NCBI GenBank assembly: GCA_947588675.1 | Contig: CANPYY010000022.1 | Location: 1 to 36,479, forward strand | Length of the DNA: 36,479 nucleotides | From: an uncultured Lachnospiraceae bacterium | GTDB taxonomy: Bacteria; Bacillota; Clostridia; Lachnospirales; Lachnospiraceae | Direction of reading: 5' to 3' | In this document: in pieces, positions 15,942-26,700 of the stretch | Layout: each line of letters starts with the position of its first letter | Numbering within the stretch: position 1 is the stretch's first letter | The notes under the pieces: model-generated | The model's database searches: none | What the model saw: the letters and a program-made list of their open reading frames with translations, nothing else | Told to the model about the DNA's origin: nothing | Made by a program: the position numbers and the translations under genes

Positions 15942-16952
15942 TTAATCACTAAGAACCGTCGGCTGCTTTAATGTCATCCAGTGATTTAACGTCAAATCAG
16001 TGTCATAAGGTCCTATATCCTGTCTTGCAAGATGATACTCGCTTCCATCCCAAAACAGTTCTCCTTTTTTAGGTCTTTCTTCATCTTTATCGCTAAAAGT
16101 TTTTATATTGCCGTTATCTTCATAATATTGACGGATATCATCATATGTAAATACTTTTTCGTCTTCCGTAAATTTTACAAAAGCTCCCGGATTATTTTTA
16201 ATAACATCTTCCCTTGTATCCCCGACATTAATCGTCAGTTTCCAGTCATTCCATATACATACGTAAGCTTCTTTCGTTCCATCTTCATTAACAAGGATAT
16301 ATACATGTCCTTCGTCCATTATATAAGTAAAATTCTGTTCTCCGGCAGCCTCCGCCTTATCCATTTCATCTTTAATAGCAGTATCCCAATCATTATATTC
16401 ATATATTTTTTCTTTTTCCCCATTTACTTTTACCTCTATATAAACTCCGCTTCCTGTTGCTCCGGGTTTTGGAGTAGGAGTAGGCGAAGATGATGGCGAT
16501 GGCGCCGGCGATTCAATGGAGTTTCCTGCCGGAGGTATTATAGCTTCCGGCTTCTGTGTAGATACAGGTGCGCCATGATTCGCATATTTCCCTACGCTTA
16601 CCGCATACATATCGTATCCGCCCGGCTCAGCCCAGTATACTATTCCGCTGTTTTCATTTAAAGCAAGCGTTTTTCCGGAAGCTGTTGCATCTTTTGTTTT
16701 ATCCATGTCAACAACAAGTGATAAACGTCCCGCTGTATATGTACGCGCCTCATAATTAGCAGTCTTATAATAGTCGCGGTTAAATTCTTCTGTTTCATCT
16801 ATTATATCCATTGATGCGCCAAATAATTTTGTGGAAACCGATATTATATGTGAAAACGTCGCCGTGACTAAAAGCACGACAATTACCGCCACCAGCACTT
16901 CAATCATGGTAGTCCCGTCTTTAGCCTTAAAACATCTGAGCAGCTTTCTCAT
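15942..16952 (-). CDS. Type IV pseudopilin with Pro/Ser/Thr-rich linker
   Basis: The 336-residue protein carries a class III signal, CFKAKDG then TTMIEVLVAVIVVLLVTATF, with Glu at +5 of the mature form, so it should be processed by PilD and inserted in the pilus base or tip. The first extracytoplasmic part (to about 140) resembles PilV/PilW-type minor pilins. A low-complexity stretch SPAPSPSSSPTPTPKPG (about 148-166) leads to a C-terminal domain of about 170 residues, rich in aromatic and acidic residues (YEYNDWDTAIKDEM, CIWNDWKLTINVGD), that I do not recognise. The start codon overlaps the upstream stop (ATGA), and the downstream pseudopilin begins 28 bases after its stop. Together these indicate one cotranscribed minor-pilin cassette. 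Confidence 0.85.
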   Translation of the reverse strand: MRKLLRCFKAKDGTTMIEVLVAVIVVLLVTATFSHIISVSTKLFGASMDIIDETEEFNRDYYKTANYEARTYTAGRLSLVVDMDKTKDATASGKTLALNENSGIVYWAEPGGYDMYAVSVGKYANHGAPVSTQKPEAIIPPAGNSIESPAPSPSSSPTPTPKPGATGSGVYIEVKVNGEKEKIYEYNDWDTAIKDEMDKAEAAGEQNFTYIMDEGHVYILVNEDGTKEAYVCIWNDWKLTINVGDTREDVIKNNPGAFVKFTEDEKVFTYDDIRQYYEDNGNIKTFSDKDEERPKKGELFWDGSEYHLARQDIGPYDTDLTLNHWMTLKQPTVLSD

Positions 16953-17584
16953 GACGACTCATACTCCTTTCTCCATGTCCATGCGTTACCGTTTTCCGTA
17001 TCCACACTAAGCTCATATTGTGTTGTAACTGTCGTTTCTTCATTATTATCATTACAGGTAACCATTACGGTAAGAATTATACCGTTTTCAGCTTCATCTA
17101 TATTTATATCAGGATTAGTGTTATCGCTTTCCCAATACATCGCAACCGTAGTATTATCCAGCAATTGATTTCCGCCGTCTTTCAGTTTACTGTCAACCCC
17201 GCCAAGCAAAAGAGAGTCAAGTTTAAAATATCTGTAAGCATCTTCTTTTTCATGCCTGTATTTTCCCGGCTCATAATATGGCCATTTTGCAGGAACTACA
17301 TTTCTGTTAGCCGCAATACTTATATTTTCCTTCAGATATTTCCATACAGGATATTCAGATTCATGTCCCGCCTCAGGCGGCAAAACGGTAATTTCTTCAG
17401 TAAGCTGTCTGCTTATAGTCTGCGCCAGTTCCCTGCTCTGCGACAGATTCTGCTGCCTGTTCGCAGTTGCAAACAATGTATAGGAAACCAGCAATAATGC
17501 AAGGGCAAGAAACATCAGCACAATCATAATCACAATTGCAACCATTAGCGCAGAACCGTCTTTTTTATTAAGAATCTTTTTCAT
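16949..17584 (-). CDS. PilX-like minor pseudopilin
   Basis: The 211-residue product starts with a short basic leader KKILNKKDG, then SALMVAIVIMIVLMFLALAL, a hydrophobic helix like that of PilX/GspK-type proteins. It lacks the Glu at +5 found in the other pilins here, as is common for PilX_N-type members. The remainder is an alpha/beta extracytoplasmic region with no recognised domain. The ATG at 17584 follows AAGGAG at 7 bases; the longer frame starts with GTG within the binding site. Its 3' end overlaps the next pseudopilin by 4 bases. It probably primes pilus assembly together with the two downstream pseudopilins; this role is from family knowledge and context. Confidence 0.82.
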   Translation of the reverse strand: MKKILNKKDGSALMVAIVIMIVLMFLALALLLVSYTLFATANRQQNLSQSRELAQTISRQLTEEITVLPPEAGHESEYPVWKYLKENISIAANRNVVPAKWPYYEPGKYRHEKEDAYRYFKLDSLLLGGVDSKLKDGGNQLLDNTTVAMYWESDNTNPDINIDEAENGIILTVMVTCNDNNEETTVTTQYELSVDTENGNAWTWRKEYESS

Positions 17585-17604
17585 CGCCAATCTCCTTTCC
17601 ACTA

Positions 17605-17710
17605 TTATTCAGGAAGCTGCTTTGACTCTGTGTACCCGCTCCACTTACTGATATTTTCTCCCGTATTTATGTCTGCCCCTCTCAGCACTATAAATTTATT
17701 TTTATAACTG
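17605..17710 (-). other. Displaced 3' coding end of the giant pilin gene (+1 frame)
   Basis: This stretch follows the stop codon of the giant gene, yet in the +1 frame it encodes fluent protein: IYNSYKNKFIVLRGADINT, then GENISKWSGYTESKQLPE and a double stop at 17602-17607. The second stop leaves about 20 bases, containing AAGGAG, before the next ATG, which is the normal spacing in this operon. A two-base change in the (AT)n tract at 17712-17720 would join it in frame to the giant gene. Confidence 0.75.
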
Positions 17711-20700
17711 TTATATATATCTTCCTGCAACGCTATAAGAGTCCTTATTATAATCTCTTAATGTAACGGTTTTTGTAGTCCAATTATCATTATTCTTTAT
17801 ACGATACCAGTTGCATATCGGAGAACTTTCATATCTTTCAAGATGTTCATCTCCAATCACTGCCGCCTGTACCGACACCTGGGAAGTGTTATAATAATCA
17901 TCCGGATTTTCATATTCCGTTCCGCTAAATGATATCTTTTCAACATCCGGCAATACTATGCCGACAACAGCCTCGTCACCTTTACCGGATTTATAGTACA
18001 GCAATGATACAATATTTATTCCCGTATCATCATCCGAAGATAATGGCACTGAAGCAGATATAGGAAGCTCTACGTAGCCATCCTCCTTTAGTTCGCCGAC
18101 AAATACCGCTGTATCATCCTCTTTGCATACCGGTATATCTTTATTGTCCTGTTTATTATCCGACTGTTCTTCCGCTCTTTTCTTCATTGCCTCCGTAAAT
18201 CCGTCCTCTGATGTTACCGCAAAGACGTTATATACGTTTTTCTTTTCGGAAGGTTCAAGATATATCCAGTCTATATCCTGTTTTGCATATACGGTATCGT
18301 CAAAAGTCTTGTTATTGCTAAGGCTTATCCTCTGAATACGGTAGCTGTCCGCATATTCCATAAATCCAAATTCAAGCGTAGTCTGCGTTACGGTCGCCTC
18401 ATAACCGCCCTTACCGCTTTCTTTACTCCATTTACCGGTATCCATATCATAAAATACTTTAGTCCGGGTTTCTTCCGCTTTAGTTTCATCTACCTGTATT
18501 CTTGGAATACGAATCCAACCGTAATTAATCGTCAGTCCATTTTCATCTTCATCAGACCACCATGAACTTATATTATTATCAGATACATTCCTTAATACAA
18601 TCTTTAACCATTTACCTGCATCGTCGCTGTCAATTCCCGATGCAATATTATAAGAAGCGCTCTTTAGATTACCTTCCATTGCAGTTTGGGATGCTTTAGT
18701 CACAATGGTCTTATATGCGCCTGAGTTCCAGTATGATTTATCCGATGTATCTTTTGCATCTCCCGCTTTCATGCGTATAGTATTCGTCTTATCTTCTTCA
18801 GGCTTATCGTAGACCGCTGCGGCAAGTTCATATCTGCCGCTGCTATCCGTAACGGTATTGTCCTCTAACATAAGTCTGATACCTTTTTCAAATTCTTCCA
18901 TTGTCATATAAGTAACGTCGCCGCTTTCATCATGAGGCATGTATTCCGGATGCGTTATAAGCTTCGTTACATCCGGCGTATGCTGACGTACCGGCAACGT
19001 CATTTCCCTTACAACTCCCTTTATGCCGTCGCGGTAAATTTCAGCGCCATCTTTCGCAATTGCGCGAACCGAGAACCTGAGTTTCTGTCCTCCACTGTAT
19101 CCATTCAAATCAATTGTTTCTTTCATAACATCCGCCGAACTGTCAGCCGGACACATTATCGTATCTTCAGAAACTGTTCCATCATCTTCAAATGCCTCAA
19201 TAAGAATCTCATAATAATTCACTTCATTTCTCTGTGATTCAGGTACAGTATTCCAGCTCATATCATATATCAGGGTATCCTTATCCGTTACGCCATTATT
19301 GCGATGAAGCGATACCGCAGGTCTTGCAATCTGTGAAAACCTTACCCTGACCTTGAAATTTTCTTCGCTGTACGCCGGGAAAATCTCCGTTTTTCCGGTG
19401 CTGTCAGATACGCCCTTTCTTACAACCGATAAGGTAATATCACGATAATTCCAATTATTATTTTTATCTGTAAATGTGTAACTGAACAAAGAATCGCCCG
19501 ATATGTTCTTATCTACGGTAACGGTTTCCAGAAGGACGTCCTGAACAGCCCCTTCATTATTATCTGTATCATATCCTATAAGCTGCAGTTCATATACCGC
19601 ATCTTCATCGGCGCTTCCTTTATCCCAGTAAAACGTATACTTACTGCCGTCATCCGAAAGCAGCATATCTTTTTCAATGACCGGAGGCTTCTGCAGTTTT
19701 CTGCTATAATCCCCCGACGTAATCTTTCCTGACTTACGGTCTACGTTATATACTTTTTCATCAATCTGCCTTCCGTAAATACTCCTGTAATGAAGAATAC
19801 TGTTATAAATTATTGAATAATCTCCATTCCTGTTAAGGCATAATACATAACCGTCATTCAGGGTTTTCTTTCCGTTTACCGTAACAAATACTTTTTCATC
19901 ACGTTTTGTATCCGTAAGCGAACAATCTTTTATATAGTTAATTATTTCTTCTTCAGTGAATGTGTTTTGTTCGCCATTATCTACCGGATGGCCATACCAG
20001 CATATATATGACTGGCTTTTCCACGGGTATGACCTTACCGTAATATCTCCATAGTTGAACATGTCTTTTGGAAGCCTGTTAAGTACGGAAGCAACTTTAC
20101 CGCCGTAAGATGTTACATGCGTATTGCCATTTGCCACCGACACAGGAAGGGTAATCAGTTCCCCTGAGTCATCGGCGCCTACAGGATAATCATTTATGAC
20201 TATCTCCGAATCAACGTATAACTCAGTATTGCTTCCCTCATGTGAATCCAGGTCAATCTGAGTGGATATTTCACCCGGCGCATCGCCCGAAAAATCTTCA
20301 AACACAGTATCCACATAATCCCTGTCTGCAAGCAGCTTATCATCATAAAACGCAAGCATATATGATTTAACCATCGAATCGGTATATTTGTCATTTGCTT
20401 TTGCTTTTATATTAAGCGTGCTGCTGGTTATCTTATTATCTTTCATTTCCGAACTTAAAACAAATGGTTCCGAACGTCCGTCTTCAGTATTAAATTCAAT
20501 CTTATCAGGCGTACCTCTAATTCCGTCAATCGTAATGACAGTCGCCCTGTCGCCGGCATAATCTTCAGGATTATCCAGTATTGCCGTAAATGCCTTATTA
20601 TTACTTTCAGTAGGCGTAAACTCTATATGTACCTGCGGTATAACCTGGTTTGTTTTAAGCGTATCAAATTTTTTCTTAACCCAACTGCCTGTATATGCCT

Positions 20701-23700
20701 CCCCGCCCTGACTGTCAGGTCCGTACATGGCAAGCCATTCCGGGGTTGCAGCCATATTTATATCGTAATTATTTCCATAAGTACGAACTGCTATCTCTAT
20801 ATTTTTACCGCCCATACCGGAGTCGTTTATTATATAACGTTCAACTCCATAGGCTACGTTAAACGGTCCTTTCCATTCCCCGCCTTCTATTCTGTACATT
20901 AACTGATCGCCGGAATATATCCCGTTACTGCCGTCATGTTTCCATTCGACTACAAGGTGTCCGCCTGTATTCGTAACCTTAATACTGTCCAAAGTTATAC
21001 CACAGAGATTGTTTCCTTTATCAAGTCCTGCATAATATGCTTTTACCCTGGGGTCTGTATCCAGATAATGTTTCTGCCTGTATCTTCCTGCATCTCCTGC
21101 AGCATTCATATCTGTAATGGTATAATCATATTTACTTTTAATATCCTTTCTGATATCACTGTTATTAACATCATGTTTCAGCTCTGTAATTATCTTATTA
21201 TTTTTATTATTATAATAAAGATAACGGGAACTGCTGTTACTTCCGTCATAAGTTAGGCCTTTTCCATATTCGGGGTTGTTGTTATTCCGTATTACGTAAT
21301 AGCTTTCCTGCAGTTTTCCCGCAATATTCTTTCCAACAAGACCTAACGGATATTCATTTGCATTAAAGCCAAAGTTAAAGCAATCCCATACCCTCTGTAT
21401 ATTATTACCGTTTCTTACGATTCCTGCATCCTGCTCACTCCTGTTTACATTTCCGTAATTACGGCATCTGTAAAAATAAGCTTCCTGATTATCCGTAGAA
21501 TATGTAATGCCTCCATATTTATTAGTTTCCGCATTAATTGCTCCCGTATTTACACAATCATAATAAGTCACCCTTACTATGGATTCGCTTCCCGCATATC
21601 CCGTTATTCCTCCTGCATTCTGTTTAGCGTTAATATTTCCATGGTTTATACAGGAGTTAAATGTAATATAATCATTCACTTCGCTATTTATCATAAAATT
21701 GGCTACAAGTCCGCCGGCGGCTTTACCGCTGTCGCCTTCGCTTGTTATCGTTCCGTAATTAATACAGCCGTTAAGCGTAAACCCTTTAAATTTAGTACGG
21801 CCTACCGCTCCTGCCGCTATAACTCCAGTAATATCGCCATAATTCTCAAAACCGTTAATTACCATTCCGTTTCTGCTGTTATTCTCAAGACGGCCTATAA
21901 GTCCTGCCACGGCAACATTATCAGAGTTTTTATATTCTGCAGTTACTTTTGCCCGGTTAATACAAAAACTAATGTCGTTCCCCGATATACTGTAACCTAT
22001 AATACCGCCTGTTCCTCCGGTACTTATATACCATTTTGCCAATACTTCCCATTTATCTCCGGTTTCACATCTGTTTATATCGCCGGTGTCCGAAAGTTCT
22101 CCTATAATACCGCCTGTATTTCCTGCATGATTAATTATTTTTACTGTATAGGAGGAAGCCGTATCTTTATTGTATCCGCTATCTTTTACGCTTCCATAAC
22201 TGATTCCGGCAATTCCTCCGACGTATCCCGCCGCAGCATCTCCATTGTCTCGTCCCGATTTTATTTCCGTATTTTTATCCGTTCCAATATAACACTCGGA
22301 AATATCAGAGCCGGTATATAACCTTCCGGCAATTCCTCCTATAGATACCATATTATCTGAAGAACCGTTCGCATTAAGTTCTCCGCTGTATTTGCAGGAG
22401 GATATCTTACCCCTTGCGGTACCCGCTATACCGCCATATCCCGTATCTGAACTTCCCATATTGCCCGATATATCTGCTTTAACAGTACATCCCGTAATAC
22501 TGCCTCCATTCTGAGTGCCTGCAATTCCACCCATATTGGCGTATGAAAGAGCTTTATCGGCAAAACATATCTTAGTATTATCAACTTCTATTGTTTCTGC
22601 CTTACCCTGTGTTTTTCCAAAAGCGCCGCCTATATTTATATTGTTTCCCGATACATAGCTTAATACCTTACTTCCTGACGTATTGCTTACTACAACTTCT
22701 GCCTCCGCTCTATTGATGCCCGCAATACCTCCGATATTGCTTTCTTTTTTACCGCTGTCTTTTGTATTGCATATCTTAACATATTTTACAGTACATTCCT
22801 GAATTGTTCCGCTGCTGTTGTTTCCTGCAATTCCTCCACTATTGTTAAGGCCTTCCACCGTAATATTTTTATCTGTACTTTCACCCTGCGAATCACTGTT
22901 CTTTATTGTCGCTGTATTTAACGCCGCTATACCGCCGGCATCTCCGTTTGCCGACGATACATACCCCTTATTTATACATTTATTTATGATACTTGCATTT
23001 TCAGCAACTATACCGCCGGCGTTTCCCGAAGTCGTTGCAGATATTATTCCGCTGTTCACACAGTTTTCTATCTGTGAGCTGCTGAATCCTGCTATACCAC
23101 CGGCATTTCCTTTCACTGCCGTTACAGTTGCGCGGTTTTCCCATTGTGATATAACGTTAGAAGATTTGTTGTTTCCTATTATGCCTCCCGCCATATCTCT
23201 GCCGGTTATATTTCCTTTAAGCACAAACATACCGGCTTTATTATATGAAACTGAAGCTTCCGGTTCATTTTTTCCTGTAAGCCCTCCAATCTCTCCTTTG
23301 TTTCCCGAGGCATTTACAACTATATCGGCTTCTTTTATATTCTCAAATACTATACTTCCGTAATTATCCGCTGCGATACCTCCTGCATATGAACCGTATG
23401 CTTTAACGTTACCGCCGCTTAGTCTTATATCCGTAATAGTTCCGTAATTCTCAGCCGCTATGCCGCCGACATAGGAATTGCCGGTTACTGTCACATCATC
23501 TGTCAGATAACATCCGGTAATCTTTCCGTTTTTCTTATTGAGTCCCGCTATACCGCCGACGTAATCTTTTTGCGCTCCTCCTATTGCCGATACCGGACAG
23601 TCTTTTACAACGCCTTCATTTACTTCGCATATGCCTCCGAAATATTTTCCTTCATATTTAGCCGTACTTCCCTCCGCGCGATTCTCACATTTTTCAACCA

Positions 23701-26700
23701 CTGCATTTTTAGTTACTTTACTTATAATTCCTCCGCTGTATGAATATGAAATATTATTTTTATCAGAAGGATGTTCATAGTTATTTTGAGTAAATACCGA
23801 TGCAGTTACCGATGTATTATTTATTATATTTTTAATATGCAGCCCGGTATTTCCGGCATTATATCCGACGATACCTCCCGCATATATACATACCGTCAGT
23901 TCTTCTAAACTTGAGGAAGTCATTTTGTCATTTGCGCCGCCTGTAATAACAAGTTTTCCCGCCGAATCCATATAAGATGTTGTATCCATATCCCTTATAT
24001 TTTTTATAACATCTGCATATTTCTCCCTGAGCGTATCAATTACAATTGAATTATCCCATTTATCTGCGTCTGCTTCTTCTTTACATATCTGTCCGGCATA
24101 TTCCGCTGCCTTATCCGCTCCCGCTTCTTTACTAAGAAGATGGTTATATCCTATATATCCTCCTGCAAACGCCTCGGCAGTTACAGAGCCAAGGAAATTA
24201 TTCACCTGAAATTTCACATATACATCATTTTCGGAAAGCGGCACGATATTTCCGCCGATTACGCCTCCCACGCAGAAATCTCCGCTAACCTCGTTAGGAT
24301 TAACCTCTATCGTTTTCTGCAGGGCTGTATTTTCATCGGGGTAAAATAATTCAGCCGATGCGTTAAGCCCGATGAATCCTCCTATGAAAGCTCCCGTTCC
24401 CTTTATATATCCTCCTATAAGATTATATCCTGTAACCCCGGCGCCTTCATCATTATAACCTACAATTCCGCCAACATAATTTTTTCCTGTTACATATGCC
24501 GTTACGTTAGCGTTGTCAGCAGTTACCAATCCTGCATTATAACCGGCTATTCCGCCTGCATAATTTCCTTTGAGTATTTCAAGCTTATCTATGTTATCCG
24601 TTATGCTTCCCGAAGGCGTTTCGCTTATACATTCTTTTATAACCGCTCCTTTTTCATTATATCCCGCTATACCTCCAACATAATTTCCCATTGCAGCCGA
24701 CATTCCCCGGTTATCCCAGTCTGTAAGCGTAACGTTATTGGCTCCGCATACGCCACCGACATATGTATATCCTATTACATTAGTGTCCACAACTCCTTTT
24801 CCGGTAATTTCATTATTACCGGAAAGCTCTGCTGTACCTGCATTTCCATCATTATATCCCGCTATGCCTCCAACATAACTGTAACCGAACAGATAACTGC
24901 TGCTGCCGGCAAGATTCTGTGCATTGCATTTTTCAATCACGGTATTCTTATTATATCCTACAATGCCACCGACATATTGTCCGTTAAGTTTGGATTTAAG
25001 CAATTCATCATCAGAAAATATATCATTAATCTCTGTATCCGTATAATGCGGCGAACCTGTACAGTTCACAAAATGGATTTTATCCTGCGCGGCGTCGTTT
25101 ACCGCATACCCTGCTATACCTCCTATGTACTTATATAGGGTTCTCGCCTCTTTACTGTATTCCGAAACCTCTGCTGCTTTTACTTCTCCGTAATTTTTGC
25201 AGCTATCTATTATTACACCCGCCTGAGAAGCTCCCGGAAGATATATCCTGCCGACGATACCTCCGACGGCTTCCCGTCCGGTAACTTTAGCGCGATTATC
25301 AAGCCTGAGATACATTCTGTTCTCATTATCCATACCCGTTATGTCACTGCCTGCTATACCTCCGACATTACTTTTTCCCTCTATACGGCTTTCCGTACTT
25401 ACATTTCCCGCTCCTGAATTATTAACGGTAAGCGTCAGAAGATTGCCCTCATTATTACCGCAAAAAGCTCCTACGTTATCCGTACCCGACACTTTAACGC
25501 CATCCAAAGAAACATTATTAATAAGTCCCTTATTTACCGCAAATATACCTGCCGGGCCATTATTGTTCATACTTCCTTCAAATCCTGCTGCCGGACCCGT
25601 CCCTGTTTCCGCATACAGAAGCGTATATCTGTTGTCGTCTTCATTAATAACAATATCTTTTATAACTGCCGCCGTAACACTGTTGCTTGTCAAAACGGAA
25701 TCTTTACGAAGCATACCTATAGACGGAAACGGAATATCATCATCCGTTACAGGCTGTATATCATTTGCCGCTTTGCTGTAAATAACTGATTCAATTTCAT
25801 CCGAGCTCTGCAATTCCCTAATCTTACTACTGTAGTATAATCCTTCGTTATTAACAAACTGCTTCCAGCTTATATTTCTGCTTATACGGTATTCCACGCT
25901 TATTCCGGAATATATATCCCCATCCTCAATATAACGCATATTATAAAGATGCCTTCCGTTTGCAACCGTATATACTTTATGTAAACCGGCATTTGTACTT
26001 GTTTCAAAATATACACTGCTGCTGTTGCTTTGTTTTTTTACGGCTGCTTTATATACAGAACCTGCGCCCCCGACAGTACAGTAAATATCATCTGCTATGA
26101 TTCCAAAACGGCTGAAACTATATGTTTTTATATAGTTCTTATATATATCGGAACTTGCACCCGTTTCTTCTGCAGTAAGTTCCGGCATTGCAAATTTATA
26201 CAGTTTTCCTGCCGCAGAAATATCAGCGGCGTCAAGGATAATTCGTATTGTATTATCCTCCGACTGCTCAACAATAACCGGAAACGTCACCGGAGCGCTG
26301 TCATTCATATCTTTAACCCAGCCGGTAACGCCGTCTTCCCTGTATCTTATAATACGGCAGTCAATCTTATTTTTATAATGGCTTCCGGCATACTGAAGCT
26401 TACTTCCGTCAAGCAGTATATCCATACGTTTCATTCCCGTATATTTATCATATAAAGATATAGTATAAGTCATACGGTTAATAGCTTCTCCAACTTCGCT
26501 TATCCTGAAAGACAGGTTAAGCGTTTCTTCATTGTTGAGCCTGACATTATCAAATACCGGTTTTTCAGCATCTGTACCTATAATTTTAGACAGGCTTCCC
26601 ACGCCGTAATAACCGACCATTCTTTCTTCCCTGTAATCGGATTTACGGTTATGGATACTTACCTGTCCGCGTTTGGTATCATTATCCTCATATACAAAAT

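Noticed and set aside
21641-23363. Two long plus-strand open frames (226 and 181 codons) inside the giant gene
   Set aside because: They are antisense shadows of the Gly/Asn-rich GLUG repeats; the repeat periodicity creates long open frames on the other strand.
21500-25480. Possible CRISPR or DNA satellite array
   Set aside because: The periodicity is at protein level with diverged codons; there are no identical direct repeats or spacers of constant length.
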